Shown piece by piece: positions 8,233-16,235 of a stretch of 36,577 nt of DNA. The stretch spans positions 1 to 36,577 of the forward strand of contig CALDIB010000102.1 in the NCBI GenBank assembly GCA_937902125.1, read 5' to 3'. Each line of letters begins with the position of its first letter. Within the stretch, counting starts at the first letter, position 1. Below the pieces are notes generated by a model, which had not been told where the DNA came from, made no database searches, and was given only the letters and a program-made list of their open reading frames with translations. The position numbers and the translations under genes were made by a program. The stretch comes from an uncultured Treponema sp. (lineage in GTDB: Bacteria; Spirochaetota; Spirochaetia; Treponematales; Treponemataceae).

Positions 8233-9540
8233 ATGGATTATTTTCCAAGACTTGTTGACAAGGAAATTGACAACAAAATAAAGGCCTTCAACGCTATAAA
8301 TATTGTCGGGCCAAAAGGGTGCGGAAAAACACGGACTGCAAAAGAACGTTGCAAGACTATAATCGAATTTCAAGACGAAGAAAAGCGAGACGGCTATTTG
8401 AATATCGCCGAGACATCGCCCACTTTGTTTTTGAACAACAAAAAACCTATTTTGTTCGATGAATGGCAAGACGCTCCCAAAATTTGGGGAACAATAAGAA
8501 AAGCTTGCGACGACGTTCCGGAAGCGACAGGCGAATATTTTTTGACTGGCTCCACAAGCAAAAAAGTTGAGACTCCGCATACCGGAACAGGAAGAATTTC
8601 TGAGGTCACAATGTTCCCCATGACGCTTTTTGAAACACAAGAGTCAAACGGAACAATTTCTTTGTTAAAACTTTTCGAAGACAAAGAATATAACATTGAC
8701 GGAAAAAAAAGCGACTTGACGCTAGAAGATTTGTTTTACATTGTTTCAAGAGGAGGTTGGCCAAGGTGCCTTGCCATAAATGACAAAGAGGCAAAGCTGC
8801 AAATAGCCCAAGACTATTTTGAACAAATATACAAAAAAGACATTAGCTCGATTGACGGAGTGAAACGCAACCCAGAATGGGCGCGAACAATACTATGGTC
8901 GTATGCCAGAAACATGGCGACTTTGGCAAAGAAAAGCGTCATTTTTGCGGACGTGCGGGCTACCCACAATATTTCCGACATAACTTTTTCGTCATACGTC
9001 GAAGCTTTGGAAAATCTTTTTGTAATAAAAGACATTGCCGCATGGACTCCGCAAATCCGCTCCAAAACGGCGATACGAGCGGCCAAAAAGCATATCTTCA
9101 TTGATCCTTCAATTGGGTTGGCTGCGTTGGGAATTAAATCCGATTATTTTTACAAAGACTTGGATTTGTTTGGTCACGCTTTTGAAAACATGGTTCTGCG
9201 AGATCTTTTGGCATATGCGGAAATTCACAACGCGCGGGTAATGCACTATTGCGACGACATAGGGCTTGAAGCGGACGCCATTTACCAACTTTCTGACGGA
9301 CGTTACGCGCTCGTTGAAATAAAGACAGGGGAAAACTCCGTTCCAGCCGCTGAAAAAAATCTATTGAAGTTTAAGGAATTGATAAAAAAGCATAACGCCG
9401 AAGCGCTTTTTGACAAAGAACATCCAGGCGTGTTGTATCGCGAACCAGATTTATTGCTTGTCATTTGCGCGAAGGCTCCAATTGCGTACACAACCGCAAA
9501 CGGTGTTAAAGTCCTCCCTATCGCTTGTCTTCGCGACTAG
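8233..9540 (+). CDS. ATP-binding protein, AAA_14 plus DUF4143 domains
   Basis: A 435-residue predicted ATPase of the large AAA_14/DUF4143 family common in host-associated bacteria. The P-loop GPKGCGKT is at residues 26-33 and the Walker B-like ILFDEWQDAP follows about 50 residues later. A sensor region with FLTGSTSK comes next. The C-terminal DUF4143 part ends with a PD-(D/E)XK-like strand, YALVEIKTGE. I chose the ATG at 8233 because AAGGAG lies six bases upstream and the promoter starts downstream of the earlier ATG at 8203. The gene has its own promoter and repeat array. Its 3' end overlaps the converging pseudogene by 23 bases. The biochemical role of this family is not settled; toxin-antitoxin-like and defence-linked roles have been suggested. 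Confidence 0.88.
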   Translation: MDYFPRLVDKEIDNKIKAFNAINIVGPKGCGKTRTAKERCKTIIEFQDEEKRDGYLNIAETSPTLFLNNKKPILFDEWQDAPKIWGTIRKACDDVPEATGEYFLTGSTSKKVETPHTGTGRISEVTMFPMTLFETQESNGTISLLKLFEDKEYNIDGKKSDLTLEDLFYIVSRGGWPRCLAINDKEAKLQIAQDYFEQIYKKDISSIDGVKRNPEWARTILWSYARNMATLAKKSVIFADVRATHNISDITFSSYVEALENLFVIKDIAAWTPQIRSKTAIRAAKKHIFIDPSIGLAALGIKSDYFYKDLDLFGHAFENMVLRDLLAYAEIHNARVMHYCDDIGLEADAIYQLSDGRYALVEIKTGENSVPAAEKNLLKFKELIKKHNAEALFDKEHPGVLYREPDLLLVICAKAPIAYTTANGVKVLPIACLRD

Positions 9541-10095
9541 CGCTCATCTTGGCGGGGGAGCGGCTTATAAAGTCCTCAAAGCTTTGTAGCTTTTCCGTCA
9601 GGAAGCGCTCGGAGTGGGCGCTAAAGAATTTGACCACGCGGTCTTGGCGAAGGACGGTTTGCATTTTTTGAATGTTGATGGCCGAGGCCTTGTCGATTTG
9701 CATGGCCTTTTTGCGCAATGCCGTTCCAAGCCGCAATGAAAAGGCGCAGTCCACGACAAAAATTCCAAACAAAGTTCCGACGACAAACGAAAACCAGGGA
9801 TGCTCGATGAACCACATGACCAAATCCAAAAATGGCGGAAAGCGCCGCCTTTGTCTATGCCGCTGATGAAAGTTTCGACAAAGCTCATCGCAAAAAGCGA
9901 GAGCGCTCCAAAGCCGTAAACCGGGAGCCAGGGTCCTGTCAAAAAGCCGGGGTTCACCCAGCGTCGTTGGGGATTCTGGACGCGCTCAAAAAATTTTCTG
10001 TAAAAAAGTTCGATGAACCAGCCCAGCGCCGAGCCGGTAAAAAACAAAAATGCGGGAATGACAAATATTTTGTAAGAAGTCAACGAGCTGTCCAT
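9518..10095 (-). pseudogene. Decayed CmpB-like (ABC transporter type IV) membrane protein gene
   Basis: Frame 1 from 10095 gives SALGWFIELFYRKFF ... VNPGFLTGPWLPVYGFGAL, the N-terminal signature of the PF06541 (CmpB) membrane family. It loses sense after SGIDKGG near 9850. A second frame resumes as PPFLDLVMWFIEHPW then a hydrophobic segment ending FVVDCAFSLR, like the family's last transmembrane helix, and a basic C-terminal tail to the stop at 9518. A one-base shift near 9840-9860 joins them. The combined product is about 190 residues and lacks the middle helices and the Trp-Asp-Tyr motif of normal homologues, so an internal deletion plus frameshift is likely. A sequencing error could explain the shift but not the missing middle. 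Confidence 0.7.
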
Positions 10096-10106
10096 AGTTG
10101 AACATT

Positions 10107-10137
10107 AGCGCAAAGGCGCAGCGCTTTCAAGGCTTGC
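10107..10137. repeat. Hairpin plus 17-bp dispersed repeat, left copy
   Basis: AGCGC-AAAG-GCGC hairpin (10107-10119) followed by GCGCTTTCAAGGCTTGC (10121-10137). The same 17-mer occurs twice at 13191-13239, and the same hairpin core occurs in inverted orientation at 13168-13181. These copies bracket the O-acylation gene cluster. Confidence 0.8.
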
Positions 10138-10148
10138 AAACATTTTTT

Positions 10149-11324
10149 TCAAAATGAAAAATCGCCGCGAATCCATTCATCTTTTAACTTGTAAAATTTT
10201 ATACGCTGGCTTTCTATGTACGAATCGATGTTTTCTTCGGTCAAATATGTTCCAAACGCGTCAAAATCTAAAGTGTTCTTTTCTTGGCCGCAAACAATGT
10301 CTGTCATCTTGTCGCCAACAAAATCAAAGTAATGTCCGCCGTCGCAAAAATTGTCAGGATTTAAATTTACGTCGTTTATTCCGCTAAAATTCCAGACAGG
10401 GCAGACTTTGACAAAATCCTTCATGTATTGAATGTATTTTGCAGAAGCGTATTTGTATAGCTCGCCCAAAAATGTTGGCCCGACTATCACTGTGAGTTTT
10501 ATGCCGTTTGTGTCGCACAAGTCTTTTATTCTTTTTATAGAAGCGATGTTTTGCTCGCAAGCGATTACAGTTTTGTCAGAGTTTGAACTGAAGAAATTTT
10601 CAAGAGCCTCTGCGTAATCGCTCCAATAGTTGTAAACATACTCGTTTAAATACTTTTCCCGGTCTTTGTCGCGTTCAGTCTTCCAGTATTCAAAGCCGCA
10701 CGAGCCGTCCGTTTTTGTATAGTTTTTATCGTTTGCAGGTTCATTGCGTTCCTTGTAGTATTTCTTTAGCAAATTGATGTTTGTGTAATTTAAAAGAATT
10801 TTTTTCGCTGCCCTATAATATTCCTTAATGCGTCCAATTTTTGTTTTTCCCATAATCTTTATTTTAAGCGGTTCGTTTTCTCTTTGTCCGATGGGGTGTT
10901 CAACAGTATGGCTTGAAAGATGCAAAACCAACTCTTTTATTCCGCAACGCCCATCTTCTTTTTTGTAAATGGAAATCAAATATAGCAGGCACTTTTCATA
11001 ATCTTCAAAACTGAAAGAGTTCACCCACAAATTATAAAAGCTCTTATTTTTGCGTTTAGAAAACTTTTGCGGGTCAAGAGCGCCCGCTTTTGATCCTCCA
11101 AAAATAAATGAATCGTAAAAATCTTTTTTTTGCGTCACATAGTCTATCTTCATCTGATAAAAAGAATCGCTTGTAAAATTTATCATTCCTGGCTGAACAC
11201 TATCTTCAAGCGACCAGTTTTTTTTAGCAAAGAACATCGACAAAACTAAAACACAAAAAGACAAGACAAATGTCGCAATCATCAAACATGAAAATTTTTT
11301 AGCGCTCATTCTTTTCACATCCAT
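10149..11324 (-). CDS. SGNH/AlgJ-like (DHHW-type) acyltransferase partner of MBOAT
   Basis: About 391 residues with one N-terminal membrane helix (about residues 12-34) and an extracytoplasmic body. FIFGGSKAGAL near residue 75 resembles the GDS-type nucleophile block of SGNH-fold O-acetyltransferases, and DGGHYFDFVGDKM near the C-terminus resembles the D-x-x-H block. Proteins like AlgJ, DltD and the DHHW family receive or pass on acyl groups moved across the membrane by an MBOAT partner. The gene follows the MBOAT gene directly. The stop TAA is followed by TTG ATG without a ribosome-binding site, so translation is probably coupled; I took the ATG at 11324 but an ATG at about 11306 is possible. 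The polymer substrate is unknown. Confidence 0.78.
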   Translation of the reverse strand: MDVKRMSAKKFSCLMIATFVLSFCVLVLSMFFAKKNWSLEDSVQPGMINFTSDSFYQMKIDYVTQKKDFYDSFIFGGSKAGALDPQKFSKRKNKSFYNLWVNSFSFEDYEKCLLYLISIYKKEDGRCGIKELVLHLSSHTVEHPIGQRENEPLKIKIMGKTKIGRIKEYYRAAKKILLNYTNINLLKKYYKERNEPANDKNYTKTDGSCGFEYWKTERDKDREKYLNEYVYNYWSDYAEALENFFSSNSDKTVIACEQNIASIKRIKDLCDTNGIKLTVIVGPTFLGELYKYASAKYIQYMKDFVKVCPVWNFSGINDVNLNPDNFCDGGHYFDFVGDKMTDIVCGQEKNTLDFDAFGTYLTEENIDSYIESQRIKFYKLKDEWIRGDFSF

Positions 11325-11327
11325 CAA

Positions 11328-12770
11328 TTAAAACTGAAAATATAAAAACACGGAAGTCCTTCCCATAAACGCTATGGACAGGGCGGAAGCCGCGGCAAGC
11401 GCCGCGAATGATTTTTTATTAAATCTAATATTGTCCGCAAGCCTTTTTGTCGTTGGAAACGCGAATATAATCACGCAAGAAACTATCAATTGAATTATTT
11501 TTATGTATGTAATTCCGTGCCCAAGCGCAATGTCCATCGAAGAAAAATTTACAAGGCTTTTAAAGACCAAAAGCATTTGTTTAAAGCCGCACACAAACAT
11601 AATTCTTGCAAGAACAATTCCAATCAAAGTTAAAGAATGCGCCGCGACAGCGTTCATTGAATAGCCTTTTCTTTTCATCCAACTCGCGACGCAAACCAGC
11701 GCTCCGTTCACCAAGCCCCAAAATATAAAATGCCAGCCCGCGCCGTGCCAAAATCCGCTCACCAAAAATGTTATCATCGTGGCAAAATAATAATTTCGCC
11801 ACTTTGATTCTTTTTTGTAAACGCTCCTAAAAATATAAGCGCCCAAAAATCTTGAAAGGGTGATGTGCCAACGCTGCCAATAATCCTTAAAATTTCTTGC
11901 CTTGTAGGGAGAGTCAAAATTTTCAGGAATGACAATGTTGAACAAAAGGCCAACGCCTATGGCCATGTCTGCATAAGCGGACAAATCAAAATAGTATGAT
12001 ATCGTGTATTCAATTGAATAATACCAAGCGCACAAGGCGGAAACTATTTGCGCCGGTTCTTCAAAAAAACTCTGAGCGTTGGCCGTAAGCGGGTCGGCCA
12101 AAAGAATTTTTTTTGCCATTCCGATGGAAAAGACAAAAAGGCCTTTCGCCACATTTTCCCAATTTACAGCAAGATTTTTTGTGTCTTCAAACTGCGGAAC
12201 CATTTCAGCGTGATGAACAATTGGGCCAACAATCAACTGCGGAAAAAAAGTTATGAACAAAAGATAGTCAACAAATTTGTAATTTAATGTAAGCCCTCGA
12301 TACGAGTCAACTAAATAAGCGATGAGCTGAAAAGTAAAAAAAGAAATTCCGATTGGCAGCGCTATATGAGGCAACGGAAAATTAGTTTTAAAAATCAAAT
12401 TAAAATTTTTTATGAACCAATCTGTGTATTTGTAATAACTTAAAAGAAAAACATTCAGCAAAATTCCAAGTATGAGTAAAAAAATTTGAAGTTCCCGCGA
12501 GCGCCTCATTCTTTTATTTTCGACTGAATCAACATTGTCGGCATGTTTCTTGTTCAAAAAAGAAAGCGCGCTGCCTATCGCATAATTTATCGCCACGCTA
12601 AGCATAAAAATAAGGACAAATCCCCCGCTTCCTGCGGCATAAAAAACAAATGATGACGCGACCAAAAAGTATTTTGCAAGCTTGCGCTTATTAATCTTAT
12701 TCAGGCAAAAATATCCGCCCCAGACAAATGGCAAAAAGATGAATATAAAAGAAAATGAAGAAAAAATCAT
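11328..12770 (-). CDS. MBOAT-family O-acyltransferase, AlgI-like
   Basis: A polytopic membrane protein of 480 residues with about ten hydrophobic segments. It shows the AlgI/DltB hallmarks: LPIGISFFTFQ, FFPQLIVGPIVHH and NFKDYWQRWHITLSRF, and the invariant histidine in SGFWHGAGWHFIFWG (about 338-352). Such proteins carry an acyl group from a cytoplasmic donor across the membrane and hand it to a secreted partner, here the next gene. The pair probably decorates a cell-surface polysaccharide. The promoter at 12811-12839 is covered by an operator-like palindrome shared with the divergent XRE regulator, so the pair is probably switched by that protein. No strong ribosome-binding site precedes the ATG. 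Confidence 0.92.
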   Translation of the reverse strand: MIFSSFSFIFIFLPFVWGGYFCLNKINKRKLAKYFLVASSFVFYAAGSGGFVLIFMLSVAINYAIGSALSFLNKKHADNVDSVENKRMRRSRELQIFLLILGILLNVFLLSYYKYTDWFIKNFNLIFKTNFPLPHIALPIGISFFTFQLIAYLVDSYRGLTLNYKFVDYLLFITFFPQLIVGPIVHHAEMVPQFEDTKNLAVNWENVAKGLFVFSIGMAKKILLADPLTANAQSFFEEPAQIVSALCAWYYSIEYTISYYFDLSAYADMAIGVGLLFNIVIPENFDSPYKARNFKDYWQRWHITLSRFLGAYIFRSVYKKESKWRNYYFATMITFLVSGFWHGAGWHFIFWGLVNGALVCVASWMKRKGYSMNAVAAHSLTLIGIVLARIMFVCGFKQMLLVFKSLVNFSSMDIALGHGITYIKIIQLIVSCVIIFAFPTTKRLADNIRFNKKSFAALAAASALSIAFMGRTSVFLYFQF

Positions 12771-12810
12771 ACTTTAACGGCAGCTCACTTTTATAATGCG
12801 GTCAAATATT

Positions 12811-12839
12811 ACAATACTATAGTATTTAGAAAAAGTCAA
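12811..12839 (-). promoter_or_regulatory. Promoter of the MBOAT gene
   Basis: TTGACT and TATTGT on the minus strand are separated by 17 bases. The palindrome at 12813-12826 covers the -10 and half the spacer, so a protein bound there would block initiation. Confidence 0.6.
12813..12826. promoter_or_regulatory. Operator-like palindrome 1 (AATAC-N4-GTATT)
   Basis: AATACTATAGTATT is a perfect 14-bp palindrome inside the MBOAT promoter. Its outer half-sites are identical to those of the second site 34 bp away, centre to centre. Confidence 0.78.
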
Positions 12840-12840
12840 G

Positions 12841-12869
12841 TTGTTAAATACAATGGTATTATCTTATTT
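12841..12869 (+). promoter_or_regulatory. Promoter of the XRE regulator gene
   Basis: TTGTTA, 17 bases, then TTATTT. The second palindrome lies wholly in the spacer. The predicted start is near 12876. Confidence 0.6.
12847..12860. promoter_or_regulatory. Operator-like palindrome 2 (AATAC-N4-GTATT)
   Basis: AATACAATGGTATT has the same half-sites as site 1, with a non-palindromic centre. Its place in the spacer of the regulator's own promoter suggests autoregulation. Confidence 0.78.
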
Positions 12870-12883
12870 GACAGGCGGTTCTT

Positions 12884-13183
12884 TTGCTAAACGAACGTAT
12901 AAAACAATTAAGGACGGACAGGGGCTATAGCCAAGTCGATTTAGCCAAAAAGCTTAATGTTTCAAAGCAAAGCGTTTCAAATTGGGAAAACGACAATATT
13001 CAGCCGTCAATAGAAATGCTGTTGAAAATATCGCGACTATTTTCAGTGACAACGGATTACCTTTTGGGGGAAGACTCAAGACAATTCTTAGAAGTTTCTG
13101 GCTTAAATCCTAAACACATGGCTCATATTCAGCAAATAATAGACGACCTAAAAGGAAAGTCAAAAAAAGCGCCTTTGCGCTAA
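12884..13183 (+). CDS. XRE-family helix-turn-helix transcriptional regulator
   Basis: A 99-residue DNA-binding protein. Residues 1-60 form a HTH_3 domain: ERIKQLRTDRGYSQVDLA, the recognition helix region NVSKQSVSNWEND, then PSIEMLLKISRLF and VTTDYLLG. A short helical tail (about 70-90) may serve in dimerisation. Translation starts at TTG (12884) with AGGCGG about six bases upstream; there is no earlier in-frame ATG. It is divergent from the MBOAT/AlgJ-like pair, and two matching AATAC-N4-GTATT sites lie in the 113-base gap, one in each promoter. It therefore probably represses both itself and the acylation genes. The last codons overlap a minus-strand terminator hairpin. Confidence 0.92.
   Translation: MLNERIKQLRTDRGYSQVDLAKKLNVSKQSVSNWENDNIQPSIEMLLKISRLFSVTTDYLLGEDSRQFLEVSGLNPKHMAHIQQIIDDLKGKSKKAPLR
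13162..13181 (-). terminator. Terminator for pyrC, embedded in the 3' end of the XRE gene
   Basis: On the minus strand AGCGC-AAAG-GCGCT is followed by a run of T residues. It sits about 105 bases beyond the pyrC stop codon and encodes the last residues of the converging XRE gene on the other strand. The stem is short, so strength is uncertain. Confidence 0.6.
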
Positions 13184-13190
13184 AATCGCC

Positions 13191-13239
13191 GCGCTTTCAA
13201 GGCTTGCGACCGTTCTCCTTGCGCGCTTTCAAGGCTTGC
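13191..13239. repeat. Two copies of the 17-bp dispersed repeat
   Basis: GCGCTTTCAAGGCTTGC at 13191-13207 and again at 13223-13239, 32 bases apart, the same orientation as the copy at 10121-10137. They fill most of the gap between the XRE gene and the pyrC stop. Confidence 0.85.
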
Positions 13240-13287
13240 GCCTGCAATTGCTTGCAAGCCAAAAATCCGCGCCGCCCGCGCTTATTG

Positions 13288-14769
13288 TCAGCCAAAAATT
13301 TTTCGTCCAGCCACAAATGTCGCGACGACGCGGCCGGCCAAAATTTTTCCGTCAAGCGGCGTGGCTTTTCCCTTGCTGTAAAAGCGCGAGGAGTCCACGC
13401 GCCATTTTTTGTCTGGGTCCAGCAAAACCAAGTCGGCGTCGTAGCCGGCCGCGACCAAGCCTTTTTTCAAGCCCAAAATCCGCGCGGGCCTTGCCGACAT
13501 CAGCGCCATCAGTTTTTGCGCGGAAATCTTTTCTTTCTTGCATAGAACGCTGTTGCAAACGGCGTAGGCAGTTTCAAGCCCGGTAAAGCCAGGAGCGCCG
13601 GCGGCCTTGTCTTCCATGGTGTGCGGCGCGTGGTCGGTCGCGATGCAGTCTGCCGTTCCGTCCTTGAGCGCGGCCAAAAGCGCGGCGCGGTCGTTGACTG
13701 TCCTAAGCGGCGGGTTCACGAAGGCGAAGATTTTTGGAACAGCCGTTCCTTCAAGCGCCAAGTGGTGCGGCGTAATTTCAAAAGTGATTTTAAATCCATT
13801 CTTGTAATTTTTTTCTTCCGCCTTGGCGCGGCGGGCGGCCATAACGCTTTTTACGGTGGAAACGTGGCAAAGGTGAATGTGGCAGCCGGCTTTTTGCGCA
13901 AGCAAAATGTTTCGCTCGGTGGCCGCGTCCTCGGCAAGTTCCAAAAGCGAGTTGGCCTCTTTTATGTTTTGCACGATTTGTTCAAGAGCGGACGCGGGAA
14001 CGGCGGCCAAGACTTTTTTGTCTATCGCTCCCCAGGCGGGAATCTTGTATTTTGCCATAAGCTCTAGCGCGCGCGTCCTGTAAGTTTTTGCAAGCGCGGC
14101 AAGAGCCGGGTCTTCGCAGTGGCAGCTTACGACAAGCTTTTTCTTTGCGGCGATTTTCATCGCGTCCAGCATCACGGCGGAACTAGCAACTTCGCGGCCG
14201 TCTTCGCTTATCACGGGCGTCGTTTTTTTGTCCAAGCCTTCAAGGTGAACTGTCGTCGCGCCGTCAAATCTTTTTGTAAGGCTTACGGCCTGAAAGACGC
14301 GGGACATTTTTCGTTCCGCCGCTTCTTGGTCAACCTTTAGCGCCTCGTCTTTGCTAGAGACAACCGGATTTGTGTTGGGCATAAGGACCAGCGTTCCAAA
14401 GCCGCCGGCGGCGGCCGCCTTGAGCGCGGAATCCAAGTCCTCTTTTTGAGTCTGTCCCGGATACCTAAAGTGCGCGTGCATGTCGATAAAGGCCGGCGCC
14501 AAGACAAGGCCCCGCGCGTCGATTTCGATCATGCCGGAACTTTTGGCAAGACTGGAATTGCGGCCGGCGCCGGCGGCGTTTTTGGTCTTGCCAGCAATTT
14601 CAGTTTGAGCGGCGTTTTTGGCCTTGCAAAGATTCGCCGCTTTTAAAACGCTTTCCGCGCTTTTAAACGTTCCATACAAAACGCTTTGAATTTTTTTTCC
14701 TTTGATTATCACCGCGCCGTTTTTATTCGTGTTCTGGTCAACAAGGCGCGCGTTGTAAATTATGGTCAT
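13288..14769 (-). CDS. pyrC: Dihydroorotase
   Basis: Third step of pyrimidine synthesis, interconverting carbamoyl-aspartate and dihydroorotate; a zinc amidohydrolase. At 493 residues it is longer than the usual 420-450. The metal-binding block DMHAHFRYPG is at 96-105; further ligands sit in VVSCHCED, ITPHHL and ATDHAPH, with NPPLR for substrate binding. The extra length is mostly an Ala/Lys-rich insert at about 46-78 made of two 12-residue units. The ATG overlaps the stop codon of the upstream AlbA-type gene as ATGA, so translation is probably coupled. pyrC is separated from pyrB and pyrI by about 4.5 kb of defence-type genes and a terminator, which is unusual. Confidence 0.95.
   Translation of the reverse strand: MTIIYNARLVDQNTNKNGAVIIKGKKIQSVLYGTFKSAESVLKAANLCKAKNAAQTEIAGKTKNAAGAGRNSSLAKSSGMIEIDARGLVLAPAFIDMHAHFRYPGQTQKEDLDSALKAAAAGGFGTLVLMPNTNPVVSSKDEALKVDQEAAERKMSRVFQAVSLTKRFDGATTVHLEGLDKKTTPVISEDGREVASSAVMLDAMKIAAKKKLVVSCHCEDPALAALAKTYRTRALELMAKYKIPAWGAIDKKVLAAVPASALEQIVQNIKEANSLLELAEDAATERNILLAQKAGCHIHLCHVSTVKSVMAARRAKAEEKNYKNGFKITFEITPHHLALEGTAVPKIFAFVNPPLRTVNDRAALLAALKDGTADCIATDHAPHTMEDKAAGAPGFTGLETAYAVCNSVLCKKEKISAQKLMALMSARPARILGLKKGLVAAGYDADLVLLDPDKKWRVDSSRFYSKGKATPLDGKILAGRVVATFVAGRKIFG
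14573..14627 (-). repeat. 36-base in-frame repeat in pyrC
   Basis: GCGGCGTTTTTGGTCTTGC (14573-14591) recurs at 14609-14627 with one mismatch, exactly 36 bases apart (12 codons). It encodes the repeated KNAA-containing units of the PyrC insert. Confidence 0.75.
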
Positions 14770-16202
14770 GATGAGCGCTCCTTTTTTAGCATATACAATC
14801 TGTTTTTGTTTGCCCCTGACGTCAAAATTTGGCCGGCCGCTTCAAGTTCATTTAAATAGAATTTTGTTCTGGACGCTTTAAGTCCCAACATTTCGCTGAT
14901 TTCTTTCCCCGTAGCGTCCTTATGGCTGCGCAAATACTCAAGTATAAGCGTTTTGGCGTTTTTTCTTTCGGATTTTATCGCCGTTTTATCGCCGTTTTTT
15001 GATTTTATCGCCGTTTTATCGCCGTTTTTTCTGTAAACCGTAAATTTCAAAGCATCTTCCATATCAATTATTTCGAGTTCTGGAAGCTCGCAGTCCTGAA
15101 CAGCTCCAGCGGCGCGAGGAATGCCAGTGCCCCATTGCTCTATTAACTTCATGTAAAAGAATGCGTTTGCAAGGCCAACATTGCGTATTTTTGAAAAGCC
15201 TGCCAACATTTTCTCTATGGAAACGCCCTTTAAAAGACCGCCCGGCGATGTAATTTCAAGCCTGTCGTCAAAAACAGAGACTTGTATGTGTGAATTCTCG
15301 AGATAATTTCTGTGAACGACAGCATTTGTTATCAGTTCCCTTATTACATCAGACGGAATTTCGTATACATCCTGACGGTACAAACCTTTTATCTTTGCGC
15401 CCAAATGTATATTTCTAAGAACAAATTGATAAGCTTCTTCTATTTGGCTTTGAACGGGCCCCTCGTATACGCGCTTGTCGATAAAAACAGACCTGTCAGA
15501 TCCTTTGAACACAGCGCATTGAATTTTTGAAGACCAAATCGAGTTGCTTGAAAGCAAATCAAAGCCGTTTGACGGAATCATAACGCCGTTTTCTTCGCGA
15601 ATCAGCCCCCACTGAATCAAGACATTTTTTGTAACAGGCTTTACAGCTTTTTTCTCTTCCTCTGTCGCGCAATGCTCCAATGCGGTTTGATAAAGATTTT
15701 TGCGCAATGCGTCAATTTCTTCTGCGGTTGCCGTTTTGCCGCCCTGCGCCAATTGGTCATAGCTGGAGCGGGAACCTTCCAATACAAGTTCTTGAAGAAC
15801 AGAAGCGTCTGCAACCCGGCTTGTGGCCCCGACTCTGACAAAACAACCTTCCTGCATGCCCAACGGCTTGTAATAATAAGGCGCGTTCATTCCTTGGTAA
15901 ACTTGAACAACAACAAGCGTTTTATCCTGAACTGTTTGCAATGAGATGTCAAACGGAACAGCCGGCGCGCAAGAATCATAAATTGACTGCGAAATTGCAT
16001 CCATCGTCTTAAATAATTTTTCCGCCTTCATGCCAACAATTTTATGAGTAGAATCGTCTACGCCAAAAATCAAATGGCCGCCTTTGCAGTTCGCAAAAGC
16101 AATGACGGTTTTTAGATATTTCAAGTGGTCTTCAGGCAAAGAAAGCTTAAATTCTATCTGTGAGCTTTCGCCGTTTTTTATCAATGTTTCCAAATCTGTC
16201 AT
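14766..16202 (-). CDS. AlbA_2/Schlafen-type ATP-binding protein with C-terminal winged helix
   Basis: A 478-residue protein of the class often annotated as a putative transcriptional regulator or RecG-related ATP-binding protein. Residues 5-125 form the AlbA_2 domain, starting ESSQIEFKLSL and including FANCKGGHLIFGVDD. A GHKL-like ATPase segment follows, with VIRELITNAVVHRNY, RLEITSPGGL and QWGTGIPRA. The C-terminus (about 420-475) looks like a winged helix. A 30-base tandem duplication encodes two KNGDKTAIKS units at 391-410. AGAGGTG precedes the ATG. It follows the cyclase-like/NTPase gene after 33 bases and overlaps pyrC by four. Such genes are common inside type I restriction operons, which fits the hsdS remnant upstream; its own biochemical role is unproven. 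Confidence 0.88.
   Translation of the reverse strand: MTDLETLIKNGESSQIEFKLSLPEDHLKYLKTVIAFANCKGGHLIFGVDDSTHKIVGMKAEKLFKTMDAISQSIYDSCAPAVPFDISLQTVQDKTLVVVQVYQGMNAPYYYKPLGMQEGCFVRVGATSRVADASVLQELVLEGSRSSYDQLAQGGKTATAEEIDALRKNLYQTALEHCATEEEKKAVKPVTKNVLIQWGLIREENGVMIPSNGFDLLSSNSIWSSKIQCAVFKGSDRSVFIDKRVYEGPVQSQIEEAYQFVLRNIHLGAKIKGLYRQDVYEIPSDVIRELITNAVVHRNYLENSHIQVSVFDDRLEITSPGGLLKGVSIEKMLAGFSKIRNVGLANAFFYMKLIEQWGTGIPRAAGAVQDCELPELEIIDMEDALKFTVYRKNGDKTAIKSKNGDKTAIKSERKNAKTLILEYLRSHKDATGKEISEMLGLKASRTKFYLNELEAAGQILTSGANKNRLYMLKKERSS
14971..15030 (-). repeat. Perfect 2 x 30-bp tandem repeat in the AlbA-type gene
   Basis: Bases 14971-15000 and 15001-15030 are identical. Each unit itself contains two copies of TTTTATCGCCG. 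Gain or loss of a unit keeps the frame and changes the length of the linker between the ATPase part and the winged helix. Confidence 0.92.
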
Positions 16203-16235
16203 TTTCTACACCTCTAGTAATAGAAGAAAATAATA

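Noticed and set aside
9518..9829. Independent 103-residue membrane protein gene
   Set aside because: It begins in mid-family sequence and is better explained as the second half of the frameshifted CmpB-like gene.
10149..13183. Alginate biosynthesis cluster
   Set aside because: Only the acyl-transfer pair is present; no polymerase, epimerase or export genes of alginate synthesis are nearby.
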